Shown in pieces: positions 38,207 through 47,309 of a DNA stretch of 64,000 nt. Within the stretch, counting starts at the first letter, position 1. Every line of letters starts with the position of its first letter. The notes beneath the pieces were generated by a model. The model had not been told where the DNA came from and did not search any database. It saw only the letters and a program-made list of their open reading frames with translations. Source of the stretch: CAWGYQ01 sp963817395 (GTDB lineage: Bacteria > Acidobacteriota > Vicinamibacteria > Vicinamibacterales > CAVPJW01); the NCBI GenBank assembly GCA_963817395.1, contig CAWFOC010000006.1, forward strand, positions 124,001 through 188,000, given 5' to 3'. Made by a program: the position numbers and the translations under genes.

Positions 38207-38806
38207 ATTAACCCGCCTTAGAGACAATCAGGCCACAGGGAAAATGAGGGCCCCATGTCGGCATTCCCGTTTGTTGGGCGATAACGGCCGCAGCCAGGGC
38301 TTCATCCACACTGTTGTGACGGGGTGGGTAGGGCTCAGAACGGAGATTAATGCTCTGGCGACCGGGCGGCTCTGCCGAGACGGTACTGTCATCAGTCTGG
38401 ACGGCCGATCGGTGACAACCATTGGGTCATAACCCCACGATTCCCACCCTTTCAGAGTTGAAATACAGGCAGCCCACGACTGCGGCCCAAAATGGCGCGG
38501 ATTTGTCGTGAAGACCAAATAACCGAGACTGAGCGTTTTGCCGATCAGGAGATCGGCGAATGGAATCACGATGCCGCCGGCGCTGCTGCTCGGCATGCAG
38601 CTTGGCGTGGTCTCCGGATGAAGAGCGACGGCCACCAAACAGGTCCCCAGACGAATGTTCGCGACGCGCCCTTTGGTTAGGCCATGTTCGCACGGTGGAT
38701 GCCGTGAACGAGATAGCGTGGGCTGTTGCTTGCTGGCGGCATCGATGACGCGCGGGAGAAGGGCTTGAACGGTGTCGCCGGCGATTGGACTGGGTCAAGG
38801 ACTCGC
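38207..38806 (+). other. Gene-poor stretch after tRNA-Val
   Basis: About 600 bases with lower GC than its neighbours and no convincing intact gene. It contains the PIN-domain relic described separately, on the minus strand. I searched by eye for a repeat of the tRNA 3' end that would mark an attachment site and saw none nearby. Confidence 0.6.
38488..38620 (-). pseudogene. Relic of a VapC-type PIN-domain toxin (C-terminal part)
   Basis: In one minus-strand frame the bases encode IPFADLLIGKTLSLGYLVFT followed by TNPRHF, closely matching the end of PIN-domain ribonuclease toxins (typically PxDxLIAATAL..G..LVTxNxRHF). The helix expected just before it (AKLHAEQQRR) is in a neighbouring frame. 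The N-terminal half with the other acidic catalytic residues is not recognisable, nor is an antitoxin. Read as a decayed toxin gene; evidence is from motif resemblance only. Confidence 0.45.
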
Positions 38807-39871
38807 ATGAGCTGGTGGCGGCATTCTGGTTTCTGGCTTCTTGCGGGAATCTGTTGCGTGGCATCGGCCGAAATCACGGCGCGCGTCGACGACGGGATTC
38901 GTCACGGCGTCCCGTTCCTGGCCGTTCCGGATCGCCGAGATCTGGTACTTCACGACGATCTCGGAATCCGCGGGAAGCCGCACGGGCGTTACCAGAAATG
39001 GCACCTGAACGAGCATGGTTTCCGGGGACCGGAGATTCGCCGGGAACCGTCCGACGACTGCCGGCGCGTCGCCGTACTGGGCGCCTCGGAAACGTTTGGG
39101 CTATACGAATCGCCGAACAAGGAGTATCCCGCGCAGCTCGAGTCGATCCTCGATGCCACGGCGTGCTCGGAGGTCATCAACGCGGCAGTTGCTGGCCTGA
39201 ATCTGAGAGGCATTCGGGTGCTCTGGGAGAGGTGGGCTTCACGCTTTAAGCCGCGAGCGGTGCTGATTTACCCGACGCCCGCGTTCTACCTCGCGAACAA
39301 TCCTCCCGCCGCGCCTGGCCCGGCCCGCGCCGTCCAGCCGGCGCCCGTGTACTGGCCGCCCCGGCTGTTGCTGCGCGCCAAGGAGAGGTTCGAACTGCCG
39401 CGCTTCGTTCGGCAGCGAATCGTTGAGCGGGAACTCGACGAGCTACTGCGCGCTGCCGGCAAGCCGTTCGATGACGTGCCGGCCGATCGGGCTGCGCAAT
39501 TCGACAGCGATCTGGAGGCGCTCATCGTGTCGATCGTCTCGTCCGGTGCGACTCCTGTCCTGGTGACGCATGCGACTGGTTTTCGTGGAGAACCCAGCGT
39601 AGACGAGCACGATGAACTCCAGGCATTGCGACGGTTTGCCCCTCGCGCAACACCACGCGTTCTGCTGGCTTTCGAGCGTCGAACTGCCGAGGGCGTTCGA
39701 CGCGCCGCAAAGAAACATGGGTTGCGCCTGGTCGACCTGGCGGCCCTGATGAACGAACACCGCGAATGGTTTGCCGACGACCTTCTGCACTTCAATGACG
39801 AAGGCGCCGGCGTCGCGGCCCGCGCCATGGCCGACATCCTCGAGCCACTTGTACCGGGCCGTCCCAGATAG
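38807..39871 (+). CDS. SGNH-hydrolase-like protein paired with MBOAT acyltransferase
   Basis: About 354 residues from the ATG at 38807, with AAGGA upstream and an N-terminal signal/anchor helix (FWLLAGICCVASAEITA). GDSL/SGNH features: VAVLGASETFGLY (block I, with Ser in the GASE context), HGFRGPEI ahead of it, NAAVAGLNLRG (block III-like) and a C-terminal DDLLHFNDEGAGVAA giving the Asp/His pair. Such proteins act with MBOAT membrane acyltransferases in O-acylating polysaccharides (AlgJ/AlgX-like role). The MBOAT gene follows six bases downstream. Confidence 0.8.
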   Translation: MSWWRHSGFWLLAGICCVASAEITARVDDGIRHGVPFLAVPDRRDLVLHDDLGIRGKPHGRYQKWHLNEHGFRGPEIRREPSDDCRRVAVLGASETFGLYESPNKEYPAQLESILDATACSEVINAAVAGLNLRGIRVLWERWASRFKPRAVLIYPTPAFYLANNPPAAPGPARAVQPAPVYWPPRLLLRAKERFELPRFVRQRIVERELDELLRAAGKPFDDVPADRAAQFDSDLEALIVSIVSSGATPVLVTHATGFRGEPSVDEHDELQALRRFAPRATPRVLLAFERRTAEGVRRAAKKHGLRLVDLAALMNEHREWFADDLLHFNDEGAGVAARAMADILEPLVPGRPR

Positions 39872-39877
39872 CGCGGC

Positions 39878-41272
39878 ATGCTGTTCAACAGTTTTGTCTT
39901 CCTGTTCATCTTTCTGCCGGTGGCGTACGTGGTGTTCTGGTCGTTGCGGACCGCGTCGGCGCGGTACATATGGCTGACCGTTACCGGCTACATCTTCTAC
40001 GGCTATTGGGACCCGCGGTTCACGTTGCTGATGGCGTTCTCGACCCTCGTCAGCTACACGGCCGGTCTTGGCTTCCTGCGCTGGTCGGACCCGAAGAAGC
40101 GCAAACTCTGCCTGATCATTCCGATCACCGTAGACCTGCTGCTCCTGGGCTTTTTCAAGTACACGAACTTTGTGTTTGAGTCAATCGCACAGGTGATTCA
40201 TGCTCTAGGTTCAGACGTTCAGGTGCCGGCGCTCAACATCGTGCTGCCGATCGGCATCTCGTTCTATACCTTCCATACGATCACGTACATCGTCGACGGT
40301 TACCGCGGCGTGATTCGGCCGACCCGCAACATCTTCGAGTTCTCGGCCTATGTGTCGCTGTTCTCACAGCTCGTCGCCGGCCCCATCGTCCGGTTCAGGC
40401 AGATTGAGTCGGATCTCGAGAACATCGCCCACATCAGGCGGACCACATGGCTCGCCAGGGGCGTATCCTTTTTTGTCATCGGCCTGATGGAGAAGGTGAT
40501 ACTGGCCGATGGCCTGGCAGCGATAGTCGATCCCGCTCTCGCGGACTACCGAAGCCTTTCAGGCATCGGACTGTGGTTCGTGTTCGCCGCTTACAGTCTG
40601 CAACTGTACTTCGACTTCGCCGGCTACAGCGACATGGCGATCGGACTGGGGTTCATGTTCGGCCTACGGATTCCGCTGAACTTCAACTCTCCATACAAGG
40701 CGCTGGATCCCTCGGACTTCTGGAGGCGCTGGCATATTTCGCTCTCCACCTGCCTGCGCGATTACCTGTACATCCCCTTGGGCGGAAATAGAGGTTCGGC
40801 GTGGATGACGAATCGCAACCTGCTGCTGACGATGCTGATCGGTGGACTCTGGCACGGCGCCAACTGGACGTTCGTGATCTGGGGCGCGTATCACGGGCTG
40901 CTGCTGATGACCTACCGCCAGGTCGCGCCCGCGTGGGATAAGCTCCCAGCGCTCTTCAGGCAAGCCGCCATGTTCGTGCTGGTCCTGATCGGCTGGGTCT
41001 TCTTCCGCTGCACAGACATCGACATGGCGTTGCGCGTACTGTACGCCATGTTCACGTCGCAGCCAGGGACTGGGTTGGCCGAACCGCTGGCCGTCGGCCT
41101 CGTGGCGTTTGCGCTGATGCTGGCCGCGGCTGGTCCCAACGCGTGGGACATTCACAACGCCCACTGGAAGCTCACGAACAGGCGCGCGCTGGCCCTGGCT
41201 GCGGGATGGGGAGCCTGCCTGGCCCTGATGGCGGGATCAGGCTCGTCACCGTTCCTGTATTTTCAGTTCTAG
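39878..41272 (+). CDS. MBOAT-family (AlgI-like) membrane O-acyltransferase
   Basis: 464-residue polytopic protein with about ten or more helices. AlgI hallmarks: LPIGISFYTFHTITYIVDGY, FFSAYVS-like FEFSAYVSLFSQLVAGPIVR, FDFAGYSDMAIGLGFMFG, NFNSPYKALDPSDFWRRWHI and the catalytic His region GGLWHGANWTFVIWG. Transfers acyl groups across the membrane to a polysaccharide, with the preceding SGNH protein as likely extracytoplasmic partner. Which polymer is modified is unknown; no polymer-synthesis genes lie next to it. Confidence 0.92.
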   Translation: MLFNSFVFLFIFLPVAYVVFWSLRTASARYIWLTVTGYIFYGYWDPRFTLLMAFSTLVSYTAGLGFLRWSDPKKRKLCLIIPITVDLLLLGFFKYTNFVFESIAQVIHALGSDVQVPALNIVLPIGISFYTFHTITYIVDGYRGVIRPTRNIFEFSAYVSLFSQLVAGPIVRFRQIESDLENIAHIRRTTWLARGVSFFVIGLMEKVILADGLAAIVDPALADYRSLSGIGLWFVFAAYSLQLYFDFAGYSDMAIGLGFMFGLRIPLNFNSPYKALDPSDFWRRWHISLSTCLRDYLYIPLGGNRGSAWMTNRNLLLTMLIGGLWHGANWTFVIWGAYHGLLLMTYRQVAPAWDKLPALFRQAAMFVLVLIGWVFFRCTDIDMALRVLYAMFTSQPGTGLAEPLAVGLVAFALMLAAAGPNAWDIHNAHWKLTNRRALALAAGWGACLALMAGSGSSPFLYFQF

Positions 41273-41330
41273 CTGGGTGGAGGAACGGACCCCATCGCCG
41301 AGCGTCTGCCGGGTGCCGTTCGACGCCGCG

Positions 41331-42201
41331 CTATCGGCGCGTCTCGGGGAGGCGCCGTTCCCGCGGACCGTCGTAGATGTGATCTTTCGGATCGATCTGG
41401 CGCATGTGCGGCTCGCGCAGTCGCTCTTCGTGAACGTGCGCGACCAGTCCCGGCACACGCGAGATCAGAAAGAGCGCGTTGCCGAGCTCGGCGTCGAAGC
41501 CGAGATCGCCGCAGACGGCGGCAATGGCACCGTCCACGTTGACGGGAAGCGGGCTGTGTTCCGCGTCGGGCCGCGCCGAGGAGCACGCGCTCGACCGCGC
41601 GCATCATCGTGATGTGCTCACCCTCGAGCTCCAGCTCGAGCGCCATCTGGAAGAGCCGCGCGGCGCGGGGGTCGCGCGCGTGGAAGCGATGGCCGAAGCC
41701 CGGCGGCGTCCGGCCGGCAGCGACGCATCGCTCGACAATCCGGCGGGCGGCGTCGTCGATCGACAGGCCTTCACGAACGAGACTGAGGCCGGAGTCGAGA
41801 AACATCATGCACGAGCTGATGTCGCCTCCGTGATAGGGGCCAAACGCCAGTACCCCCGCGGCAACCGACGCTCTCACCGGTGCGCTCGTCGTGGCGACAT
41901 TTCGGGCGGCGAGCGTCGAGGGTGGCGTCACACCGTGATCCAGCGACGAGATCAACAACGCCGACATGAGCCGGCCGATGGCCGGCGTGGGAAGCTCACC
42001 CATCAGCAGCAGATAGATCGCCTCCCCGAACCCGAGCCGGCCCATGAGCTCGTCGACGGGGTAGCCGCGGATGAGGATCTTGTTCGGCTCGATGCAGGTA
42101 ATGGCGGTCCGCCACTTCTCGCGGGACCCGCGCGCCTGCGACCGGCGCTCGTTCGCGAGCGCCGCCGAGTCGGTGGTCGTGTCGCTCGGTGGATGCGCCA
42201 T
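41331..42201 (-). CDS. Short citrate-synthase-family protein, citryl-CoA lyase-like (one frame break)
   Basis: About 290 residues from the ATG at 42201, shorter than ordinary citrate synthase (about 370-430). Features: CIEPNKILIRGYPVDELMGR, AFGPYHGGDISSCMMFLD, GFGHRFHARDPRAARLF (catalytic His loop), then, after a frame break near 41575, LPVNVDGAIAAVCGDLGF (Asp region) and NALFLISRVPGLVAHVHEE. All the catalytic elements are present, but the N-terminal domain is reduced. Related short proteins are often labelled citryl-CoA lyase; the true substrate is uncertain. It lies 10 bases downstream of upp. Confidence 0.75.
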
Positions 42202-42211
42202 GGCTGCCTCG

Positions 42212-42835
42212 CTACAGCGTGCCGTAGAGGCGGTCGCCGAAATCACCCAGCCCCGGCACGATGAACTTGTGGTCGTTGAGGCGCTCGTCGACGACGGGCG
42301 TATAGATCGGGACCGAGGGATGGTGCGCCTGGACGAGCGCGATGCCCTCAGGAGCCGAGACGATACAGATCATGCGCATATCCCGCGCGCCAGCCGCCGC
42401 GAGGAGATCGAGTGCCGCCACGGCGCTGCCGCCCGTCGCCAGCATCGGATCAATCACGAGCACGTGCGATTGTGCCAGACCCGCCGGCAGCTTGGAATAG
42501 TAGCGGCTGGCCACGGCGGTCGTCTCGTCGCGTTGAAGGCCGATATGGCCGACCTTCGCGTCCGGCAGCAGCTGCAGGACGGCGTCGAGCATGCCGAGCC
42601 CGGCGCGGAGGACCGGAACCACGACCACGTCCGATGCGACGATCCTTCCGCGCGCCGCGCCCAGCGGCGTCTCGACCGGCACGTCGCGTGTCGGCAAATC
42701 TCGAAGCGCCTCGGCTGCCAGCAGCACGCTGATCCGCGTCGCGATCTGGCGAAATCGATCGGGCGGCGTGCGCACGTCACGAAGCGACTGGAGTGCCTGC
42801 TGAACCAGTGGGTGCTCGACCAGATACACGGACAC
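42212..42835 (-). CDS. upp: Uracil phosphoribosyltransferase
   Basis: Salvages uracil to UMP using PRPP. 207 residues with VVVVPVLRAGLGMLDAV, the RDETT segment, the PRPP loop LVIDPMLATGGSAVAALD and the uracil-binding C-terminus PGLGDFGDRLYGT. Start codon ATG at 42835. Adjacent hpt gives the cell purine salvage as well. Confidence 0.96.
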   Translation of the reverse strand: MSVYLVEHPLVQQALQSLRDVRTPPDRFRQIATRISVLLAAEALRDLPTRDVPVETPLGAARGRIVASDVVVVPVLRAGLGMLDAVLQLLPDAKVGHIGLQRDETTAVASRYYSKLPAGLAQSHVLVIDPMLATGGSAVAALDLLAAAGARDMRMICIVSAPEGIALVQAHHPSVPIYTPVVDERLNDHKFIVPGLGDFGDRLYGTL

Positions 42836-42919
42836 GGGTCACACTATACACGCTCGCTGATGGGCCTGCCAGCCAGAGTGTCCATCAATACGGCGTCGGT
42901 GCGCGTTCACCGAACGGAA

Positions 42920-43459
42920 TCAGGATGGATGGAGAATCGCAATCTCCGGAAGATTGCGGTACTGCTCCGCGAAATCGAGACCGTATCCCACGACGAAGTG
43001 GTCTTCGATGTCGAAGCCGATATAATCCACCTTCACGTCAACGAGGCGCCGTGACGGTTTACTGAGCAGGCAGGCCGTTCTGAGGCTCTTCGGGCCTCTG
43101 CTCCTGAGAATGCTCTGAAGATAGGTGAGGGTGAGTCCGGTGTCGACGATGTCTTCGATGATGAGCACGTCGCGGCCCTCGAGTCCGAAATCGAGATCCT
43201 TCACCAGCCGGACTTCGCCGGACGTTGTCGTGGCTTTCGCATAACTGGACACGGCCATGAGATCGAGCGACACGGGCCCGGGCATGGCGCGCACGAGATC
43301 GGCGAGAAACACGAACGCGCCCTTCAGGACGCATACGAGGTGAAGCTGTTGCGGAGGAGGGTAGTCGCGACGGATTTCGCCCGCGAGCTCGCGGACGCGA
43401 TTCTGGATGGCGTCCCGGGTCAGCAGGGTCGTGAGAATCGGGCGTGGCTCGCCTTCCAT
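42920..43459 (-). CDS. hpt: Hypoxanthine phosphoribosyltransferase
   Basis: Converts hypoxanthine or guanine plus PRPP to IMP or GMP. 179 residues. Landmarks: VCVLKGAFVFLADLVRA, flexible-loop SSYAKATTTSGEV, PRPP loop LIIEDIVDTGLTL, and the C-terminal VVGYGLDFAEQYRNLPEI. Divergent from rpiB, with 86 bases between the starts. Confidence 0.95.
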   Translation of the reverse strand: MEGEPRPILTTLLTRDAIQNRVRELAGEIRRDYPPPQQLHLVCVLKGAFVFLADLVRAMPGPVSLDLMAVSSYAKATTTSGEVRLVKDLDFGLEGRDVLIIEDIVDTGLTLTYLQSILRSRGPKSLRTACLLSKPSRRLVDVKVDYIGFDIEDHFVVGYGLDFAEQYRNLPEIAILHPS

Positions 43460-43545
43460 GATTGTGGCCTCGGGGCGGGGGTGGACTCGCGTTCGAGCCT
43501 CGGCGCGCAGGTCCGCGCGAAGCGTAACATAGTTGTCAGGATTCG

Positions 43546-44181
43546 ATGAAGCGCTTCGACATCATCACCGAGGCCGATGCCCGCGTCCTCGACATCGGCG
43601 CCACGGTCGCGCTCGGCCGCGGCGGCCATATCACGCCGCTCGCGCGGGACACGTTGCGCGAGCGACGGATCACGGTGGTGGCCGAAGGAGAGGTGTCGCC
43701 GGAGACCGCGGATCTCGTGCCCGCGGCCGACGTGCGGCGCGTGGCGATCGGGAGCGACCACACCGGACTCTCACTCAAAGCCGCGCTCGTGCCCTATCTG
43801 CGCGCACAGGGCCGACAGGTGAACGATCTGGGCGTCGACACCGCCGACCCGGTCGACTACCCGGATGTCGCCGAGAGGGTGGCGCAGGCCGTGAGCCGGG
43901 GCGAGGCTGACGGCGGCATCGTCATCGACGGCGCCGGCATCGGATCGGCGATTGCCGCCAACAAGGTTCGCGGCATCAGGGCCGCGATGTGTCCGGACGT
44001 CACCATCGCCAGGTATTCACGCGAGCACAACGGGGCCAACGTCATGACGCTCGGGGCGACCATGGTGTCGATCGACGACGCCCGCGCCATCGTGGACGTC
44101 TGGCTCGGCACGACGATGCGCGAGCCGCGGTATATCCGTCGGCTGGCGAAGATCGCGCGGATCGAGCGCGAACGGGGGTAG
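43546..44181 (+). CDS. rpiB: RpiB/LacAB-family sugar-phosphate isomerase with N-terminal extension
   Basis: The C-terminal 145 residues match ribose-5-phosphate isomerase B: RRVAIGSDHTGLSLKAALVP, VDYPDVAERVAQAV, IAANKVRGIRAAMC, SREHNGANVMTLG. In E. coli-type RpiB the active-site Cys stands in CGTGxG; here the segment is DGAGIG, with Asp in that place. The first 65 residues are an added domain (ITEADARVLDIGATVALGRG, ITPLARDTLRERRI) resembling extensions of microcompartment-associated enzymes. deoC follows five bases later, suggesting pentose or deoxyribose catabolism. Family sure, activity less so. Confidence 0.85.
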   Translation: MKRFDIITEADARVLDIGATVALGRGGHITPLARDTLRERRITVVAEGEVSPETADLVPAADVRRVAIGSDHTGLSLKAALVPYLRAQGRQVNDLGVDTADPVDYPDVAERVAQAVSRGEADGGIVIDGAGIGSAIAANKVRGIRAAMCPDVTIARYSREHNGANVMTLGATMVSIDDARAIVDVWLGTTMREPRYIRRLAKIARIERERG

Positions 44182-44186
44182 GACGG

Positions 44187-45069
44187 GTGCAGCCGCAGGA
44201 GCTCGCTCGCCTCATTCAAATCATCGTCGAGGAAGTGACGGCAGCCGGGGCGTCGACGCCCGCGCCGTCGCGCTGTCAATGCCATGCCGTGCTCTATGAG
44301 TGCTGCCCGGACCGGCTGCGCGGCGTAATCGACGCGGGAGCCTCGCGTCTCGGGCTTGTACGCCTCGGGAGGACCTCCCGGCGAGGTGGCCTCGCTGATC
44401 GACCACACGCTGCTCAAGCCGGACGCGACGAAGGGCCAGATCGAGCAGCTCTGCCGGGAGGCGGCGGAATTCCACTTCGCGACGGTCTGCGTGAACCCGA
44501 CGTGGGTGCTGCAGGCGGCGCGCCTGCTCAAAGGCTCTGGCGTCGGCGTCTGTTCGGTCGTCGGATTTCCGCTCGGCGCCACGACGTCCGACGTGAAGCA
44601 CTACGAGACGCGTCGCGCCATCTTCGACGGCGCCACCGAGATTGACATGGTCATCAACGTCGGCGCGCTCAAGTCCGGTGACCTGCGCGTGGTCGAGCAG
44701 GACATCGAAGCGGTGGTGCGACCGTGCAGGGAGTGTGGCGTTCTCAGCAAAGTGATCATCGAGGCGGCCCTGTTGAGCGACGAGGAGAAGGTCGCTGCGG
44801 CCACCATCGTCAAGGCCGCCGGCGCCGACTATGTGAAGACCTCCACCGGATTCGGGCCGGGCGGCGCGACGGCTGCCGACGTGGCTCTTCTGAGGCGCAT
44901 CGTCGGGGCCGAGATGGGCGTGAAAGCGGCAGGTGGCGTGCGGGATCTCGCGGGCGTGAACGAAATGATCGCGGCCGGGGCCAGCCGGGTTGGCGCGAGC
45001 GCCGGCGTGAAGATCGTTCAGGAGTCACAGGGAACCAAATCCGCCGTCGTCAATACGTCCGGTTACTAG
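44187..45069 (+). CDS. deoC: Deoxyribose-phosphate aldolase with N-terminal Cys-rich extension (one frame break)
   Basis: Class I aldolase splitting 2-deoxyribose 5-phosphate to glyceraldehyde 3-phosphate and acetaldehyde. Features: LIDHTLLKPDATKGQIEQLC, FATVCVNPTWV, CSVVGFPLG, the Schiff-base Lys in YVKTSTGFGPGGAT and KAAGGVRD. The GTG at 44187 opens a 55-residue extension with CQCH and CC (possible metal site) in the frame before a one-base insertion near 44350. When joined, about 293 residues against about 220-260 for ordinary DeoC. It follows rpiB closely. Confidence 0.88.
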
Positions 45070-45078
45070 GTGATATCT

Positions 45079-45108
45079 TTGACTTGATTGTGACCGCCGC
45101 AATACGAT
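45079..45108 (+). promoter_or_regulatory. Sigma-70-type promoter for tRNA-Gly
   Basis: TTGACT (45079-45084), an 18-base spacer and TACGAT (45103-45108), about 50 bases before the mature tRNA 5' end. It is the best promoter-like sequence in the window. Confidence 0.65.
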
Positions 45109-45157
45109 AGTCGGCCTGGATCGCGTTCTTCTCATCGCGTCACAGCACGTTTCGCGA

Positions 45158-45231
45158 GCGGGCTTAGCATAGTGGTAATGCTCTGGCTTCCCAAGCCAGT
45201 TAGACGGGTTCGATCCCCGTAGCCCGCTCCA
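45158..45231 (+). tRNA. tRNA-Gly (anticodon CCC)
   Basis: Acceptor GCGGGCT pairs with AGCCCGC; anticodon stem CTGGC/GCCAG around loop TTCCCAA (anticodon CCC); T-arm ACGGG-TTCGATC-CCCGT; discriminator T and encoded CCA. Reads the glycine codon GGG. Confidence 0.95.
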
Positions 45232-45278
45232 CTAACTCAGGATCGCAAGACGCCGACAGGAGAGAGCGTCGCAGGCAA

Positions 45279-45671
45279 ATGACTCCGACGCGCGATCGTG
45301 AGGAGGCCGGCGGTCGCGTGGCCGCGAAGGTCCAAAAAGTCCTGCGAGATTCCAAGGACGCCGCGCTCGCGTTCGGCACGCGCGTCTTTCTCAATACGAG
45401 GCTGCGAGGCATCGGCGACATGACTGAACTGGTCATCGACACGAAAAAGCAAAGCGTGCGGGTCCGTGTGAACTTGTTGGGTGAGGCCGAAGCCATCGAG
45501 ATCGATGTCAAGAAGTACTTGCTGACCGAGCGTGGCGAGAAGTCGGTCCTGACCATCAGCGATGTCACGACTTCTCGCGAGTGGCTCACTGAGGCGCTAC
45601 GTCAGTTTGTCGTCGGTCGCCCGATCACCATCCCCCCTGCGGCTGGAGCGATTCTGAAGCTGCTCACCTGA
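45279..45671 (+). CDS. Conserved-looking hypothetical protein
   Basis: 130 residues, no signal peptide or membrane helix. A basic N-terminus (KVQKVLRDSKDAALAFGTRV) precedes an alternating beta-rich region (MTELVIDTKKQSVRVRVNLL, EAIEIDVKKYLL). It resembles small sequence-conserved proteins of unknown role; I cannot name a family. ATG at 45279, 48 bases after tRNA-Gly. Codon use fits the neighbours. Confidence 0.6.
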   Translation: MTPTRDREEAGGRVAAKVQKVLRDSKDAALAFGTRVFLNTRLRGIGDMTELVIDTKKQSVRVRVNLLGEAEAIEIDVKKYLLTERGEKSVLTISDVTTSREWLTEALRQFVVGRPITIPPAAGAILKLLT

Positions 45672-45714
45672 CCGACGTCGTCGATCGCGCTCATCGTCCT
45701 GGCCGCTGACGCAG

Positions 45715-46885
45715 ATGTTTTCCATCCTCGGACTGCCTGACGAGGGACGCGACGCGCTGATGAGCGCGGCGCTCGATCCGCCGGACGTCGCGCTCGAAGC
45801 GTGGCGCCGGTGGGAACGCTCCGGCGCCGACGCGCGGACCGATCCGGTCGCGCGCCGGTGGCTGCCCCTCATCGGCCACAACCTCCGCGACGCGCCCGTG
45901 GATCCGCACGTGCGCGCGCTGTTCGTCGAGGCCCGCCGTACCGCGTGGGCTTCGAACCTCCGGCTGCTGGACGCGGCGCGCCCCGCCCTCGAGTCGCTCG
46001 CGGCTGCCGGTATCCGCACGATGCTGCTGAAGGGAGCCGTGCTGGCCAACCCCCCTTACAACGAACCGGGACTGCGTCCCATTGGCGACGTCGACGTCCT
46101 CGTCGAGCCCGTCCATGCTCGCGCGGCGACGCGCATCCTCGAGGAGTCGGGCTGGGTCGCGTGGCGCGGGTACAGCGAGCGCGATCTTCTTGTTCGCCCA
46201 CGGTCTCGATCTGAGGAAGCCGCCGCACGGCGCGCTCGACGTGCACTGGTATCTGCTGGCGGAGTGCTGCTGGCCAGGCGCCGACGGCGGAGTCTGGCAA
46301 CGCGCGCAGCCGATGACGTCGGCGCGACGACGGTCGTTCCGGCGCCGGCGGATCTGCTGCTTCACATCTGCGTGCACGGTCTGCGGTGGAGTCCCGTGCA
46401 TGCCGGGCACTGGGTCGCCGACGCCGTTCGCATCATTCAGACCAGCGGCGAGCGGCTCGATTGGGATGTCGTCATGGCCGAAGCGGCGCGGCGACGGCTC
46501 GGCCTGCAGATGACGCACGCCCTGCGTGTGGTTCGCGAGCGCGGGCACGTCGATGTGCCGCAGGCGGTGATAGATGCTCTGGCGCGGCAGCCGGCGTCCT
46601 GGCGCGATCGGCTCGAGTGTCGCTTCAAGGGCCGGCCTGTGCAGAGCGCGGGCGGTCTGTTCGTGATCTGGACCGCGTGGCGTCGAAGCGCGGCTGCCGC
46701 CAGGACCGAAGGGCAGCCGACCGCCGCCGTGGACGCGCTTTCTGGCCGCGGCGCTTGGCGTCGCGACCCCGGCAGCGCTCGTCGGGCGGTTCGCCGCTCA
46801 CGCCTGGACGCGCGCGAGGGCCGTCGTCCATCGTGCGCCGCCGCGCGGGGCCTCGACGCGGACGCGGATGGTCGCGCGCAGGTGA
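45715..46885 (+). CDS. Nucleotidyltransferase-like protein (NTP_transf_5 type), several frame breaks
   Basis: About 390 residues when joined. The key motif LLKGAVLANPPYN then GLRPIGDVDVLVEP has the Gly-Asp-x-Asp metal signature of the NTP_transf_5 family, whose members sit in peptide-modification and HPr-kinase-like clusters. Breaks: about 46190 (to the frame reading FAHGLDLRKPPHGALDVHWY), about 46312 (back to VVPAPADLLLHICVHGLRW) and about 46720 (to RFLAAALGVATPAALVGRF). The last frame ends at the TGA at 46883-46885. It converges on the PqqD-like gene. Substrate unknown. Confidence 0.72.
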
Positions 46886-46888
46886 TCC
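46843..46888 (+). repeat. 46-base direct repeat, copy 1 (nucleotidyltransferase 3' end)
   Basis: The 3' end of the nucleotidyltransferase gene, matched at 47561-47605 with one base dropped (GGGGCC against GGGGC). It marks one edge of the tandem duplication described in the findings. Confidence 0.85.
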
Positions 46889-46922
46889 AACTGGTGCCAT
46901 CCTCGCCCAGCCAGAAATCCCG

Positions 46923-47309
46923 CTAGACGGCACCAGCGACTGAGCCGTCCGCGGCCGACGGCGCCACGATCGAGTAGATCGCCGGGAGCATCGCGACCGC
47001 CACGCCACGACCGAGCAGCCAGCGCCGGGTCCTCGCCGGTCGATCCGCGCGTGAGTCAACCGGCGACTCCAGCAGGTGGCGGCGCGCCAGTTCCCTGAGC
47101 GTCAGGTCGACGACCGCCTCGGCCTCGGGGACGCTGTCCCGGGCCAATGCCGCGGCCATCGCGTCGGGACTCGTGGCCCCGTCACACTGCCGCCACACGC
47201 GCGCCGCGGTCGGGTTGAGGGCGTGCACCTGCGCACGCGCCCGATCGTAGACCGCCACTTCGTCGCCCAGCTGCTCCGTGTGCGTGGTGGAAGACTGTCG
47301 TGGATACAT
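46923..47309 (-). CDS. PqqD-like protein, first copy (intact, short)
   Basis: 128 residues. The PqqD-like fold (about residues 10-90: EVAVYDRARAQVHALNPTAA, WRQCDGATSPDAMAAALA, VVDLTLRELARRHLLE) is the type used as a peptide-binding chaperone in RiPP and HPr-kinase-like clusters. After it comes TRRWLLGRG plus a hydrophobic stretch (VAVAMLPAIYSIVAPSA), then the gene ends after 13 more residues. AAGGAG lies seven bases before the ATG at 47309. About 93 percent identical in DNA to the start of the second copy. Confidence 0.75.
   Translation of the reverse strand: MYPRQSSTTHTEQLGDEVAVYDRARAQVHALNPTAARVWRQCDGATSPDAMAAALARDSVPEAEAVVDLTLRELARRHLLESPVDSRADRPARTRRWLLGRGVAVAMLPAIYSIVAPSAADGSVAGAV

Noticed and set aside
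38427..38864. 145-residue minus-strand ORF after tRNA-Val as an intact gene
   Set aside because: Low-complexity Arg/Ser-rich translation overlapping the SGNH gene start; only a short PIN-like piece in the neighbouring frame is convincing.
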